In this document: piece by piece, positions 1-9,267 of the stretch
How the letters are laid out: every line of letters begins with the position of its first letter
Numbering within the stretch: position 1 is the first letter of the stretch
Origin: Pseudomonas sp. PSKL.D1
GTDB taxonomy: Bacteria; Pseudomonadota; Gammaproteobacteria; Pseudomonadales; Pseudomonadaceae
Length of the DNA: 64,000 bases
NCBI RefSeq assembly: GCF_028898945.1
Contig: NZ_CP118607.1
Location: forward strand, 5,256,001 to 5,320,000
Direction: 5' to 3'
Translations under genes and position numbers: made by a program
Notes under the pieces: generated by a model
Seen by the model: the letters and a program-made list of their open reading frames with translations, nothing else
Database searches by the model: none
What the model was told of the DNA's origin: nothing

Positions 1-252
1 GCCACGGCCTTCACGGGCGATGGCCTGCAGGGCAGCCTCCAGCTGCGAACCGCAGTCGCAACGCTGGCTGAACAGGGCATCGCCGGTCAGGCACTCGGAG
101 TGCAGGCGCCCCAGCACCGGCTCACCATCAGCGATATCACCCAGGCTGAGCACCACGTGCTCACGGCCGGTGGCTTCGTCAAGAAAGCCATGCATGGTGA
201 ACGTCGCGAAAGGCGTTGGGAGTTTAGAGGCGGCAACAAAGACGACGGGCAC
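1..252 (-). CDS. ribA: GTP cyclohydrolase II, N-terminal part (runs off window)
   Basis: This gene converts GTP to 2,5-diamino-6-ribosylamino-pyrimidinone phosphate, formate and pyrophosphate, the first step of the riboflavin pyrimidine branch. Only the first 84 codons are present. The zinc-binding motif [18 protein letters not shown] is intact, with Cys54, Cys65 and Cys67 at the positions used by the E. coli enzyme. The start is a GTG preceded by AGGAGC. It is the last gene of the minus-strand riboflavin block. It matters because the GTP cyclohydrolase II domain of the upstream RibBA lacks these cysteines, so this separate copy is probably the active one. Confidence 0.93.
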   Translation of the reverse strand, partial: MPVVFVAASKLPTPFATFTMHGFLDEATGREHVVLSLGDIADGEPVLGRLHSECLTGDALFSQRCDCGSQLEAALQAIAREGRG

Positions 253-386
253 GTTGTGCTCCTGGAAAGTAGGAAATTTCTCGTTGGCCGATTGTATCAG
301 CAGGTCGGCGGCTGTGCGCTGACGGAATACCGTGGGGTAAGATCGAAAAGTTCGATGCTTACGCCTGGGATAGCGTTGGCAAGCCC

Positions 387-1130
387 TTACTGGGGCTTGC
401 TGTCCTGGGTAAACGGATAGGGCTGCTTCCAGCGCTCGAAAATCGGCTTCAACTCCCCACTGCGCACCAGCTCGGCCATGCGTTTGTCGAACAACGCCAC
501 CAGCGCCTTGGCATCAACGCTGCGGTTGAATGCCAGGTACAACGGCAACTCGGCCACATGGGTACGGCGGAAGCGCTCAGGTTGGGAGGCCTGCCCCAGC
601 ACGTAGTCGACTTCGGTCAGCGCATCGATGTAGAAATCCACGCGGTCATGTTCCAGCATCGGCAAGATGCCTTCGCGACGCTGAATTTCACGGAAGTTTT
701 TCACGTTCGGCAGGTAGCTGCCGTAATCGTAGCCCCGCACCCAGGCCAGGCGATATTGGCCAACGTTTTCAGGGGTGGGCACCGGCTTGGTAGCAAGGCC
801 CAACGCGTAGATATGGTCCATGTCGAAGTGCCAGCGTGGGTAGAGGTTGTCTTCGTCCTCTTCCTTGTAGGAACCCACCCAGGCATCGGCTTCGCCGCGC
901 TTTACCAGCCCTACCGCACGGCTGTACGGCGCGCTCTGGGTCACGACCTTGACCCCTGCAGGCTCGAACACCTTGCGCAACACATCCCAGGCCACGCCGG
1001 TGCCATCGGCATTGGTGTAGTCGAGCCATTCCTCGCTGACCAGATGCACCTGCCTGGGCACGCCATCGGCCGCTGCCACCCATGGGGCAAGGCTTATCAA
1101 CATTGCCAGCAGCGCAGTCCTTATGGCCAT
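387..1130 (-). CDS. Periplasmic solute-binding protein, family 3-like
   Basis: A 247-residue predicted periplasmic protein of the extracellular solute-binding (amino-acid-binding) class. Residues 1 to about 21 form a Sec signal peptide ending at WVAA/ADG. The rest shows the usual family layout: an early [11 protein letters not shown] segment, a central [19 protein letters not shown] segment that resembles the ligand-binding core, and a C-terminal helix ending in [12 protein letters not shown] chose the ATG at 1130 because it follows GGGAG and begins the signal peptide; a longer frame upstream would run into pgpA. It starts 16 bases after pgpA ends, so it may be co-transcribed. There is no permease or ATPase nearby, so ligand and transporter partner are unknown. 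Confidence 0.8.
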   Translation of the reverse strand: MAIRTALLAMLISLAPWVAAADGVPRQVHLVSEEWLDYTNADGTGVAWDVLRKVFEPAGVKVVTQSAPYSRAVGLVKRGEADAWVGSYKEEDEDNLYPRWHFDMDHIYALGLATKPVPTPENVGQYRLAWVRGYDYGSYLPNVKNFREIQRREGILPMLEHDRVDFYIDALTEVDYVLGQASQPERFRRTHVAELPLYLAFNRSVDAKALVALFDKRMAELVRSGELKPIFERWKQPYPFTQDSKPQ

Positions 1131-1146
1131 CGAATCACTCCCTGTT

Positions 1147-1650
1147 TCAGCCCACCACCCACACCAGAAGCTGCATGCCCAGCCAGGCGAACACGCCTGC
1201 CAGGATATCGTCGAGCATGATGCCAACACCGCCATGCACATGGCGGTCGATCCAACGAATCGGCCACGGCTTGAGGATGTCGAAGAAGCGGAACATCAGG
1301 AAGCCCGCCAAAATCCACTGCCACCCTTCCGGCACCAGCCACAGGGTGATCCACATGCCAACCATCTCGTCCCAGACAATGCCTTCATGGTCGTGCACAC
1401 GCAAGTCGTTTGCCACTTTGCCGCACAACCAGAAGCCGAACAGCATGGTGATGCCCAGCAACAGCCAGTACCCCCAGTCTGGCAACATCTGCCACAGCGG
1501 GATGAACGGGATGGCCACCATCGAGCCCCAGGTGCCGGGGGCCTTGGGGATGGTGCCGGAGCCGAAGCCAAAGGCGATGAAGTGCCACGGGTTGCGCCAG
1601 ACCGATGGCGGAACGAACTCCGCGGGCACCTGGTTGGGGTGGTCGGTCAC
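1147..1650 (-). CDS. pgpA: Phosphatidylglycerophosphatase A
   Basis: This membrane enzyme dephosphorylates phosphatidylglycerol phosphate to phosphatidylglycerol. The 167-residue protein has the family signature near the N terminus (HFIAFGFGSGTIPKAPGTWG), the acidic DEMVGMWITLW segment after residue 90, and hydrophobic helices around residues 50-70, 100-120 and at the C terminus. Its start overlaps the thiL stop by four bases (ATGA), which indicates translational coupling. The thiL-pgpA order is common in gammaproteobacteria. Confidence 0.93.
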   Translation of the reverse strand: MTDHPNQVPAEFVPPSVWRNPWHFIAFGFGSGTIPKAPGTWGSMVAIPFIPLWQMLPDWGYWLLLGITMLFGFWLCGKVANDLRVHDHEGIVWDEMVGMWITLWLVPEGWQWILAGFLMFRFFDILKPWPIRWIDRHVHGGVGIMLDDILAGVFAWLGMQLLVWVVG

Positions 1651-2615
1651 GGTGTCTCCCTAAAGTGTTGATAGCCCCGTTGAACGGGGGTGATGTCGTG
1701 GCCTTGCGGGTCACGCAGGGCCACACCCTGGCCTGCAAGCACGCGGCCCACAACATGAACATCGGCCAAGCCAGTAGCTTGAACCGCAGCCAGCGCCTCT
1801 GGCGGCAAGGTAAACGCCAGCACATAGTCATCACCGCCTGTGAGTGCTGCCATTTGCGCGGCCTCCAGGCCAAGAAAGGCCTCCAGAGCAGGAGACACTG
1901 GCACCTGCGCCAGGTTCACCTCAAGTGCCACCCCGGATGCCTTGGCTATATGGCCGCAATCCGCGAGCAGGCCATCGGAGATATCCAACGCGGCAGTAGC
2001 CCGACCACGCAGCAACTGGCCCAGGTTGAGCTGCGGCATTGGCGACCAGTAATGCGCCAACAGCGGCTCGGCCAACTCGGCAGGCGCTTCACGCTCACCC
2101 AGCACCAGCGGCAATGCGCCTGCTGCTTTACCCAGTGAACCGCCTACACACAGAAGATCCCCCGGGCGGGCACCACTGCGGCGCAAGGCCTCGCCAGCCG
2201 GTACACGACCGAACACGGTAACGGTAATGCTGAGGGGGCCGCGGGTGGTGTCGCCGCCAATCAGGCTCATGCGGCAGCGGTGGGCCATGCGGCTCAGGCC
2301 GTCTGCGTAGGCTTGCAGCCAGTCGGGGCCGACGTCCGGCAAGGTGATGGCAAGGGTAAAGCCAATAGCGTGCGCTCCCATGGCCGCCAGATCACTGGCC
2401 GCCACGGCCAGTGATCGCTGGCCCAACAGGCAGGGGTCACAGACCGCAGGGAAGTGCACCCCTGCCACCAGGGTGTCGGTAGACACCGCCAGTTGCTCAC
2501 CAGGGGGAAGGCTCAGCAGGGCACAGTCGTCGCCGATACCCAAGGCCACACCTTCGCCGCCCTGCGCACAGGGCGCGGCGGCAAAGTAATGGTTGATCAG
2601 CTCGAACTCACCCAT
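1647..2615 (-). CDS. thiL: Thiamine-monophosphate kinase
   Basis: ThiL phosphorylates thiamine monophosphate to the active cofactor thiamine pyrophosphate using ATP. The 322-residue protein has the PurM/ThiL-type N-terminal fold with GIGDDCALL near residue 27 and STDTLVAGVHF near residue 44, the metal-binding SLIGGDTTRGP segment, and ALDISDGLLADCGHIA in the C-terminal domain. Length and motif order fit the family. It lies 18 bases after nusB and overlaps pgpA by four bases, placing it inside the riboflavin operon. Confidence 0.95.
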   Translation of the reverse strand: MGEFELINHYFAAAPCAQGGEGVALGIGDDCALLSLPPGEQLAVSTDTLVAGVHFPAVCDPCLLGQRSLAVAASDLAAMGAHAIGFTLAITLPDVGPDWLQAYADGLSRMAHRCRMSLIGGDTTRGPLSITVTVFGRVPAGEALRRSGARPGDLLCVGGSLGKAAGALPLVLGEREAPAELAEPLLAHYWSPMPQLNLGQLLRGRATAALDISDGLLADCGHIAKASGVALEVNLAQVPVSPALEAFLGLEAAQMAALTGGDDYVLAFTLPPEALAAVQATGLADVHVVGRVLAGQGVALRDPQGHDITPVQRGYQHFRETP

Positions 2616-2633
2616 GGCCAGGCTGCGCCAGGA

Positions 2634-3134
2634 TCAGCGCTTGTTTGCCTTTACTTCTGCTTCACGCAGGGCCGGTGCAAGCTTGTCCAGCACGCCGTTG
2701 ACGAACTTGTGGCCGTCGGTGGCGCCGAAGACTTTGGCCAGTTCCACGCCTTCGTTGATCACTACGCGGTACGGGACGTCGACGCGCTTGATGAACTCCC
2801 AGGTGGACAGACGCAGCACAGCCAGTTCGACCGGGTCGAGCTCTTCGAGCGCGATGGTCATGCAAGGCACCAGCGCCTTGTCGATTTCGCCTTTGATCGC
2901 CGGAACCCCATGCAGGATTTCGCGGAAATAGGCGCCATCGACATCGGTAAAATCGTTATCGACCCGGAACTGCGCTTCGATCTCGTTCAGCGAATGCTGA
3001 GCCATGTGCCACTGGTACAGGGCCTGGGTGGCCAGCTTGCGAGCCTCGCGGCGCTTGGCGCTCTTCGATGGCTTGCCGGCATCCGCAGGTTTTGGATCGC
3101 GCGGGTTGAAACGATCGCTTTCGTCGCTAATCAC
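2634..3134 (-). CDS. nusB: Transcription antitermination factor NusB
   Basis: NusB is an all-helical RNA-binding protein that joins NusE (S10) on boxA RNA in rRNA antitermination complexes. The 166 residues include a basic N-terminal extension (residues 1-30, rich in Lys, Arg and Asp) and then the typical [17 protein letters not shown] helix and the C-terminal [20 protein letters not shown] segment. The ATG overlaps the ribH stop by four bases. The ribH-nusB coupling is widely conserved. Confidence 0.95.
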   Translation of the reverse strand: MISDESDRFNPRDPKPADAGKPSKSAKRREARKLATQALYQWHMAQHSLNEIEAQFRVDNDFTDVDGAYFREILHGVPAIKGEIDKALVPCMTIALEELDPVELAVLRLSTWEFIKRVDVPYRVVINEGVELAKVFGATDGHKFVNGVLDKLAPALREAEVKANKR

Positions 3135-3607
3135 TTGGCCTCCAACTGCGCCAGCAGGCTGACCATTTCCAGAGCGGACAAGGCAGCTTCAGCACCTTTG
3201 TTACCGGCTTTGGTGCCGGAGCGCTCGATGGCTTGCTCGATGGAGTCGACGGTCAGTACGCCGAAGGCCACCGGAACACCGAACTCCATGGACACCTGGG
3301 CCAGGCCCTTGGTGCATTCGCCCGCCACGTATTCAAAGTGCGGGGTACCGCCACGGATCACGGCGCCCAGTGCGATGATCGCGTCGTATTCACCTTGCTG
3401 GGCGACTTTTTGCGCAACCAGCGGGATTTCGAACGCGCCCGGGGCACGGATGATGGTGATGTCGCTTTCGCTGACACCGTGGCGTACCAGGGCATCAACG
3501 GCACCGCTTACCAGGCTTTCGACGACGAAGCTGTTGAAGCGGCCAACCACCAAAGCATAGCGACCTTTGGGGGCGATGAAGGTACCTTCGATGGTCTTCA
3601 GGGTCAT
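3131..3607 (-). CDS. ribH: 6,7-dimethyl-8-ribityllumazine synthase
   Basis: RibH condenses the ribitylaminouracil intermediate with 3,4-dihydroxy-2-butanone 4-phosphate to give lumazine, the penultimate riboflavin step. The 158-residue protein shows VVGRFNSFV near the N terminus, the phosphate-binding region [26 protein letters not shown] with its catalytic His, and [13 protein letters not shown] took the internal ATG at 3607 ([10 protein letters not shown]) because the upstream extension is Arg/Pro-rich and not family-like. A 91-base GC-rich gap with possible hairpins separates it from ribBA; I see no FMN riboswitch consensus there. Confidence 0.95.
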   Translation of the reverse strand: MTLKTIEGTFIAPKGRYALVVGRFNSFVVESLVSGAVDALVRHGVSESDITIIRAPGAFEIPLVAQKVAQQGEYDAIIALGAVIRGGTPHFEYVAGECTKGLAQVSMEFGVPVAFGVLTVDSIEQAIERSGTKAGNKGAEAALSALEMVSLLAQLEAK

Positions 3608-3698
3608 TCCGATGTTCTCATCTTCAAGAGCGAGGCCGCTCGCGGGCGGCCTCGGGAGGGTTTGGACTCGAGCGTGAGGGCGCAGGCGCCGCCTCAAG

Positions 3699-4790
3699 TC
3701 ACTCGGAGGGCACGTATTCTACAACTTCCAGATCGAATCCGGATATCGCATTGAACTTCATCGGCGAACTCATCAGGCGCATCTTGCGCACACCGAGGTC
3801 GCGCAGGATCTGCGAACCGGCACCGACGGTGCTGTAGGTGGTCGGCGCCTTGGTCGGTGCATCACCCGCGCTTTCGCGGATATGTGCCAACAGCACGTCA
3901 CCGTCCAGCGGGTGGCCCAGCAGCAGCACTACGCCGCTGCCAGCGTCTGCCACGGCGCTCATGGCGGCGCGCAGGCTCCAGCGGCCGGGCTGTTTGACCA
4001 TCAGCAGGTCACGCAGCGGGTCCATGTTGTGCACACGCACCAGGGTCGGCTCTTCGGCGCAGATCTTGCCCAGGGTAAGGGCCATGTGCACGTCGCCTTC
4101 CACCGCGTCGCGGTAGGTCACCAGGTTGAACTGGCCCAGTTCGCTTTCGATCGGCTGTTCGGAAACCCGCTGAACGGTACGCTCGTGGATCATGCGGTAG
4201 TGGATCAGGTCGGCGATGGTGCCGATCTTCAGGCCATGCTCGGCCGCGAATACTTCCAGTTCTGCGCGGCGCGACATGGTGCCGTCGTCGTTCATCACTT
4301 CGCAGATCACGCCGCTCGGCTCAAAGCCTGCCATGCGCGCCAGGTCGCAGGCTGCTTCGGTATGGCCGGCGCGGGCCAGAGTGCCGCCGGGCTGGGCCAT
4401 CAACGGGAAGATGTGGCCAGGGCTGACGATGTCATCTGCCTTGGCGTCCTTGGCGGCGGCAGCCTGCACGGTGCGGGCGCGGTCTGCAGCGGAAATGCCG
4501 GTGGTGACGCCTTCGGCGGCTTCGATCGACACGGTGAACTTGGTGCCGAAGCCCGAGCCGTTGCGCGGGGCCATCAGCGGCAGTTTCAGCGTTTCGCAGC
4601 GCTCGCGGGTCATCGGCATGCAAATCAGGCCACGGGCGTGCTTGGCCATGAAATTGATGTGCTCAGGCAGGCAGCATTCGGCTGCCATGATGATGTCGCC
4701 TTCGTTTTCGCGGTCTTCGTCATCCATGAGGATGACCATTTTGCCCTGGCGGATGTCTTCAACCAGTTCTTCGATGCTGTTGAGCGCCAC
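3699..4790 (-). CDS. ribBA: 3,4-dihydroxy-2-butanone 4-phosphate synthase with degenerate GTP cyclohydrolase II domain
   Basis: The N-terminal domain (about residues 1-200) makes dihydroxybutanone phosphate from ribulose 5-phosphate; it carries the acidic [11 protein letters not shown] loop and the later [11 protein letters not shown] segment expected for RibB. The C-terminal domain (about 205-363) is related to GTP cyclohydrolase II, but the zinc site is gone: where HSEC...RCDCG is expected the sequence reads [15 protein letters not shown] with no cysteine. The GTG at 4790 follows AAGGGGG at good spacing and begins MALNSIEEL. It sits 18 bases after ribE. The RibB activity is well supported; the second activity is probably absent. 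Confidence 0.93.
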   Translation of the reverse strand: MALNSIEELVEDIRQGKMVILMDDEDRENEGDIIMAAECCLPEHINFMAKHARGLICMPMTRERCETLKLPLMAPRNGSGFGTKFTVSIEAAEGVTTGISAADRARTVQAAAAKDAKADDIVSPGHIFPLMAQPGGTLARAGHTEAACDLARMAGFEPSGVICEVMNDDGTMSRRAELEVFAAEHGLKIGTIADLIHYRMIHERTVQRVSEQPIESELGQFNLVTYRDAVEGDVHMALTLGKICAEEPTLVRVHNMDPLRDLLMVKQPGRWSLRAAMSAVADAGSGVVLLLGHPLDGDVLLAHIRESAGDAPTKAPTTYSTVGAGSQILRDLGVRKMRLMSSPMKFNAISGFDLEVVEYVPSE

Positions 4791-4808
4791 GCGGCACCCC
4801 CTTCTCAA

Positions 4809-5474
4809 TCAGGATTTCAAGAAGCCGTTGGCGGCCAGGAAGCTTTCGGTGATGCCACTGCCCTTGCTCGGCTCTGCAGCCTTGTCACCCAGCAGCAAAC
4901 GCTCCAGATAACGGGCCAGCAGGTCGACCTCAAGGTTTACCCGACGCCCTGCTCGGTAGTCGGCCATGATGGTTTCGGACAGGGTGTGCGGGACGATGGT
5001 CAGCTCGAATTCGGCGCCATTGACCTCGTTTACCGTCAGGCTGGTGCCGTCGACGGTGATCGAACCCTTGTGGGCGATGTACTTGGCCAGCTCCTTGGGC
5101 GCACGCACGCGGAACTGGATGGCGCGGGCGTTATCGCTGCGCGAGATGATTTCGCCGACACCGTCGACGTGGCCGCTGACCAGGTGGCCGCCCAGGCGGG
5201 TGGTGGGGGTCAGGGCTTTCTCAAGGTTGACCTTGCTGCCGCTCTTGAGGTCGATGAAAGCGGTGCGCTTGAGGGTTTCGACACTGACGTCGGCCCAGAA
5301 GCCATCGCCCGGCAACTCGACGGCGGTCAGGCACACGCCATTGACGGCGATGCTATCGCCGAGCTTGACGTCGCCCAGGTCGAGCTTTCCGGTTTCGACA
5401 TACACGCGCACGTCACCGCCTTTGGGGGTGAGGCTGCGGATGGTGCCGATGGATTCGATGATGCCGGTGAACAT
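4809..5474 (-). CDS. ribE: Riboflavin synthase alpha chain
   Basis: Riboflavin synthase dismutates two lumazine molecules to riboflavin and the ribitylaminouracil substrate. The 221-residue protein consists of two similar barrel repeats: the first opens with MFTGIIESIGTI, and the second begins around residue 98 after GGHLVSGHVDGVGEI. Each repeat has a typical Ser/Thr-rich lumazine-binding stretch (DSIAVNGVCLT and GSITVDGTSLTVNEV). It lies 42 bases after ribD in the operon. Some databases call this gene ribC. Confidence 0.95.
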   Translation of the reverse strand: MFTGIIESIGTIRSLTPKGGDVRVYVETGKLDLGDVKLGDSIAVNGVCLTAVELPGDGFWADVSVETLKRTAFIDLKSGSKVNLEKALTPTTRLGGHLVSGHVDGVGEIISRSDNARAIQFRVRAPKELAKYIAHKGSITVDGTSLTVNEVNGAEFELTIVPHTLSETIMADYRAGRRVNLEVDLLARYLERLLLGDKAAEPSKGSGITESFLAANGFLKS

Positions 5475-5516
5475 GGGGTCTTCCTCAAAAACGGTTTGCG
5501 CGGGGCAAGCCCGGCA

Positions 5517-6647
5517 TTATACGCCGGGTGCTGGCAGAGGGATGGCCGTGACCCGCCAGTCATCGCCCACTGCGCGCATTTCGGTGATTTTCAGGCGTGG
5601 TGCCTGGCCCATCGCGCTCATCGGCCAGTCCAGCAGCGGGCGAGCCTGAGAGCCGAGGAAGGTACCGGCGACAAACAACTGATACTCGTCGATCAGCCCC
5701 TGTTGAGCGAACGCGCCCACCAGGCCGGCACCGGCTTCCAGCAAAATTTCGTTAACGCCACGGGCCGCCAGGGCTTGCAGCAAGGCAGGCAGGTCGACGC
5801 GGCCATCACTGCCCGGCAAGCTCAGCAGTTCGTGGCCTGCAGCGGTGTAACGCGGGTCTACTCCCATGGCGGTCACCACCAATGCCGGGCCGGCCTGGAA
5901 GAATGGCGCCTCCAGCGGCAGGCGCAGACGGCCATCGATCAGCACGCGCAGAGGCGTGCGTGTCAGAGCCAAGGCGGTTGTCTCTGGGTCCAGGCCAAGC
6001 TCGTCGCCGCGCACGGTCATGCGGGCATTGTCCATCAGCACGCTGGCAGCGCTGGTCAGCACCACGCTGGCGCGGGCGCGCAGGCGCTGCACCGCCGAGC
6101 GGGCGGCGGGGCCGGTAATCCATTGGCTTTCGCCACTGGCCATGGCGGTACGGCCATCCAGGCTCATGGCCAGTTTGGCGCGGACGAATGGCAGGCCATG
6201 TTCCATGCGTTTGAGAAAACCGGGGTTGAGTGCGCGGGCTTCGGCTTCGAGCACGCCGCTGGCCACCTCGATGCCGGCCTCGGCCAGGCGCCGCAGGCCA
6301 TTGCCGGCGACTTGCGGGTTGGGGTCCTGCATGGCTGCCACCACACGCGCCACGCCCGCCTTTACCAGCGCTTCGGCACACGGTGGCGTACGGCCGTGGT
6401 GGCTGCAGGGCTCGAGCGTTACGTAGGCACAGGCGCCACGCGCACGCTCACCTGCCTGGCGCAGGGCATGCACTTCGGCATGCGGCTCACCAGCGCGCAC
6501 GTGCCAGCCCTCACCGACCACTTCGCCATCACGAACAATCACACACCCTACACGCGGGTTGGGATGGGTGGTGTAGGCGCCTTTGCGCGCCAGTTCCAGG
6601 GCACGGGCCATGTAATGGGCGTCGAGAATCGCGGCTTGGCTGGGCAT
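5517..6647 (-). CDS. ribD: Bifunctional riboflavin deaminase/reductase
   Basis: RibD deaminates the pyrimidine intermediate and then reduces its ribosyl side chain with NADPH. The 376-residue protein has a zinc deaminase domain at the N terminus (HAEVHALRQAG with His and catalytic Glu, then PCSHHGRTPPC with the two zinc Cys) and a reductase domain from about residue 150 (AMSLDGRTAMASGESQWIT). I prefer the ATG at 6647 (MPSQAAIL), which has AAAGAG five bases upstream; a GTG at 6653 overlapping the nrdR stop is an alternative that would add two residues. Confidence 0.95.
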   Translation of the reverse strand: MPSQAAILDAHYMARALELARKGAYTTHPNPRVGCVIVRDGEVVGEGWHVRAGEPHAEVHALRQAGERARGACAYVTLEPCSHHGRTPPCAEALVKAGVARVVAAMQDPNPQVAGNGLRRLAEAGIEVASGVLEAEARALNPGFLKRMEHGLPFVRAKLAMSLDGRTAMASGESQWITGPAARSAVQRLRARASVVLTSAASVLMDNARMTVRGDELGLDPETTALALTRTPLRVLIDGRLRLPLEAPFFQAGPALVVTAMGVDPRYTAAGHELLSLPGSDGRVDLPALLQALAARGVNEILLEAGAGLVGAFAQQGLIDEYQLFVAGTFLGSQARPLLDWPMSAMGQAPRLKITEMRAVGDDWRVTAIPLPAPGV

Positions 6648-6649
6648 GC

Positions 6650-7114
6650 TCACTCTTTAGCCGGCTCGCGGGCCAGGCGTTCGATTTCTTCGCGGAACTC
6701 GTCGAGGTCCTGGAAGCGTCGGTACACGGAAGCGAAGCGAATGTAGGCGACTTCATCGAGCTTGCGCAGCTCGGCCATCACCAACTCGCCAACCACCAGC
6801 GACTTGACCTCTCGCTCGCCCGTGGCGCGCAATCGGCTTTTGATATGCGCCAGCGCAGCTTCCAGGCGTTCGACGCTGACCGGGCGCTTTTCCAGCGCGC
6901 GCTGCATGCCGGCACGCAGTTTGTCTTCGTCGAAAGGTTGGCGGGTGCCGTCCTGCTTTATCAACCGGGGCAAAACCAGTTCAGCGGTTTCAAAGGTGGT
7001 GAAACGCTCGCCGCAGGCGACGCACTCGCGGCGGCGGCGCACCTGTTCGCCCTCGGCGACCAGTCGCGAGTCGATGACCTTGGTGTCGTTGGCACCGCAA
7101 AAGGGACAGTGCAT
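6650..7114 (-). CDS. nrdR: Transcriptional repressor NrdR
   Basis: NrdR represses ribonucleotide reductase genes by sensing ATP/dATP. The 154-residue protein starts [13 protein letters not shown] and has the four-Cys zinc ribbon (CPFC, then [12 protein letters not shown]), followed by an ATP-cone domain with [14 protein letters not shown]. The start at 7114 is the ATG that begins exactly at the zinc ribbon; the longer frame upstream has no family similarity. It is the first gene of the riboflavin operon and is divergent from the lipoprotein gene at 7220. Confidence 0.96.
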   Translation of the reverse strand: MHCPFCGANDTKVIDSRLVAEGEQVRRRRECVACGERFTTFETAELVLPRLIKQDGTRQPFDEDKLRAGMQRALEKRPVSVERLEAALAHIKSRLRATGEREVKSLVVGELVMAELRKLDEVAYIRFASVYRRFQDLDEFREEIERLAREPAKE

Positions 7115-7219
7115 GGTGGCAGGCAACAAAAAAAGGGAGGGCCATGGTAGCGCATTGCACTGGCAAGACAAGCCAAAGGGGTTAACATCCATGCAATTCT
7201 GCCCGTGAAGGACGTCCCC

Positions 7220-7672
7220 ATGCATCTACGAGCGCTCGTCGTGCTGTGCTGCGCCACCCTGCTTGCCGCCTGTGGCAGCGACCAGCCAAAGCCTCAGCAG
7301 GCCCCTGCCCCCGCCCCCGCCAAAGTGGCGAAAAGGGCCGAGCCACTGGGCCCGTTACCCGCCTACCAGCGAGAGTTGAGCGGCACTTTGGTCAACATTC
7401 CAGCCGGTGCCGACGTTGAGCTGGCCCTGCTGGTGATTGATGAGCGCGATCGCCCGCAACAATTACTGGCCAGCAGTGCCCTGACTGGCACCGGCCAGGA
7501 TCTCCCTTACCAACTGCGTTTCAACCCCGAAGCCTTCCCGGCCGGCGCCCGCGTCGAACTGCGTGGCCGCGCCAGCAACTCGGGGCAACTGATCATGCAC
7601 CTGCCCCCCGTGCGCATCGTGCAGGCCCAGACCCAGGCTACCGGGCCGCTGCGGTTCGAGAAGGCGCCGTAA
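7220..7672 (+). CDS. YbaY-type lipoprotein
   Basis: A 150-residue predicted lipoprotein. The signal sequence ends in a clear lipobox (LLAAC, Cys about residue 17), followed by a Pro/Ala-rich linker and a beta-rich domain. The segment [23 protein letters not shown] resembles the YbaY/YscW-like domain of small outer-membrane lipoproteins, and the C-terminal half reads like a beta-sandwich. The ATG at 7220 has AAGGA eight bases upstream. It is followed immediately by a methyltransferase gene. Function is not established. Confidence 0.8.
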   Translation: MHLRALVVLCCATLLAACGSDQPKPQQAPAPAPAKVAKRAEPLGPLPAYQRELSGTLVNIPAGADVELALLVIDERDRPQQLLASSALTGTGQDLPYQLRFNPEAFPAGARVELRGRASNSGQLIMHLPPVRIVQAQTQATGPLRFEKAP

Positions 7673-8332
7673 GTGGCGCCGCTTGCCTTGCAACAGGCCC
7701 TCAGTGGCCTGATCGGCGAAGCACGGCTTGTGGTGAGCGAGCTGCCAGAGTGTGAGCTCAAGCTGTGGCTGATTGATGACCAGAACATGGACCGTGCCTT
7801 CAGCAGTGAAGAAACGCGGCGCATCCTCGAAGAGCCGCCGTACTGGAGCTTCTGCTGGGCCAGCGGCCTGGCCATGGCGCGCTACCTGGCCAAGCATCCT
7901 GAGTGGGTGGCGGGCAAGCGGGTACTCGACTTTGGCGCGGGCTCAGGTATTGCAGGCATTGCCGCAGCCCGCGCCGGGGCTGTAGAAGTGGTGGCATGCG
8001 ACCTTGACCCGCTGGCATTGCAGGCCTGCCGGGCCAACGCCCTGCTGAATGACGTAACGCTAGGTTACAGCGAAGATTTTTTTGCCGAGGCCGACCGCTT
8101 TGACCTGATCCTGGTTGCGGATGTGCTGTACGACCGCGCCAACCTCCCCTTGCTGGATGCCTTCCTCAGCCGTGGCCGGCAGGCCTTGGTGGCCGATTCG
8201 CGGGTGCGTGATTTCAGCCACCCACAGTACCGGCAACTGGGCGTGCTCGACGCCTTGACCCTGCCAGACCTCGCCGAGCCGCACGAATTCCGCCGGGTCA
8301 GCCTGTACCACGCCAGCCGCGAGCCTTTATAG
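7673..8332 (+). CDS. Class I SAM-dependent methyltransferase, METTL20-like
   Basis: A 219-residue methyltransferase. The SAM-binding motif I is VLDFGAGSGIAGIAAARAGA (about residues 85-104), followed by VVACDLDPLAL (acidic end of strand 2) and DLILVADVLYDR, where a D-V-L-Y motif matches the family-16/ETF-beta lysine methyltransferase group. The start is a GTG directly after the preceding stop codon, so translation is probably coupled to the lipoprotein gene. A protein Lys substrate such as electron transfer flavoprotein is plausible from the family but is inference. Confidence 0.82.
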   Translation: MAPLALQQALSGLIGEARLVVSELPECELKLWLIDDQNMDRAFSSEETRRILEEPPYWSFCWASGLAMARYLAKHPEWVAGKRVLDFGAGSGIAGIAAARAGAVEVVACDLDPLALQACRANALLNDVTLGYSEDFFAEADRFDLILVADVLYDRANLPLLDAFLSRGRQALVADSRVRDFSHPQYRQLGVLDALTLPDLAEPHEFRRVSLYHASREPL

Positions 8333-8363
8333 TGGTGCCATCCACGGATTTGCGAGAGTCGCG

Positions 8364-9236
8364 ATGAGTCAAGAGACGCCCTACATTTTCGACGCCACCG
8401 ATGCCACCTTCCAGCAACTGGTGATCGAGAACTCTTTCCACAAGCCGGTGCTGGTCGACTTCTGGGCTGAATGGTGCGCGCCGTGCAAGGCGTTGATGCC
8501 GCTGCTGGCCAAAATTGCCGAGGGTTATCAGGGCGAGTTGCTGCTGGCAAAAATCAACTGCGACGTGGAACAGCAAGTGGTTGCCCAGTTCGGCATCCGC
8601 AGCCTGCCGACCGTGGTGCTGTTCAAGGACGGCCAGCCGGTGGACGGTTTTGCCGGTGCCCAACCCGAGTCGGCCATCCGCGCCATGCTCGAACCGCACG
8701 TGCAAATGCCCGCTGCCCCTGCAGCTTCGCCGCTGGAACAGGCCAAGGCGCTGTTCGCCGAAAGCCGTTTTGCTGAAGCCGAAGCGCTGCTCAAGGCACT
8801 GCTGGCAGAAGACAACAGCAACCCGGAAGCACTGATTTACTACGCACGCTGCCTGGCAGAGCGTGGTGAGTTGGGTGAGGCTCAAGTAGTGCTTGATGCG
8901 GTGAAGACCGATGAGCACAAAGCCGCGCTGGCTGGCGCGAAGGCTCAGCTTACCTTCCTGCGCCAGGCGGCCAGCCTGCCGGAAGTTGCCGACCTGAAAA
9001 GCCGGTTGGCGCAAAACCCCCAGGATGATGAAGCGGCTTATCAGTTGAGCATTCAACAATTGGCGCGTCAGCAGTATGAAGCGGCGCTGGATGGACTGTT
9101 GAAGCTGTTCCAGCGCAACCGTGCCTATGAGAACGGGCTGCCGCAGAAGGCCATGCTGCAGGTGTTCGAGTTACTGGGTAGTGATCATCCGTTGGTTAGC
9201 GTGTATCGCCGGCGGTTGTCTTCAGCGATGTTTTGA
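8364..9236 (+). CDS. ybbN: Thioredoxin-domain co-chaperone YbbN/CnoX
   Basis: A 290-residue protein with an N-terminal thioredoxin fold (active site WCAPC, Cys38 and Cys41) and a C-terminal TPR region from about residue 120 (ESRFAEAEALLKALL and later helical repeats). This is the layout of CnoX, which protects proteins from overoxidation and passes them to GroEL/DnaK. E. coli CnoX lacks the full CxxC, whereas this one keeps it and could be redox active. It ends just before a strong hairpin at 9243. Confidence 0.9.
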   Translation: MSQETPYIFDATDATFQQLVIENSFHKPVLVDFWAEWCAPCKALMPLLAKIAEGYQGELLLAKINCDVEQQVVAQFGIRSLPTVVLFKDGQPVDGFAGAQPESAIRAMLEPHVQMPAAPAASPLEQAKALFAESRFAEAEALLKALLAEDNSNPEALIYYARCLAERGELGEAQVVLDAVKTDEHKAALAGAKAQLTFLRQAASLPEVADLKSRLAQNPQDDEAAYQLSIQQLARQQYEAALDGLLKLFQRNRAYENGLPQKAMLQVFELLGSDHPLVSVYRRRLSSAMF

Positions 9237-9242
9237 AAATGT

Positions 9243-9265
9243 CTGGGGCTGCTTTGCAGCCCCAG
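9243..9265 (+). terminator. Hairpin after ybbN
   Basis: A perfect 10-base-pair inverted repeat (CTGGGGCTGC / GCAGCCCCAG) with a TTT loop lies six bases after the ybbN stop and just before the convergent gene at 9268. It has no clear T-tract, so it may be a weak or bidirectional terminator. Confidence 0.6.
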
Positions 9266-9267
9266 CG

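Noticed and set aside
3608..3698. FMN riboswitch upstream of ribH or ribBA
   Set aside because: The gap is GC-rich and shows hairpins but none of the conserved RFN element sequence blocks that I could identify.
3882..6746. A 954-residue open frame on the plus strand opposite ribBA, ribE and ribD
   Set aside because: It spans three well-supported genes on the other strand and shows no family motif, only His/Gln/Ala-rich translation typical of antisense frames.
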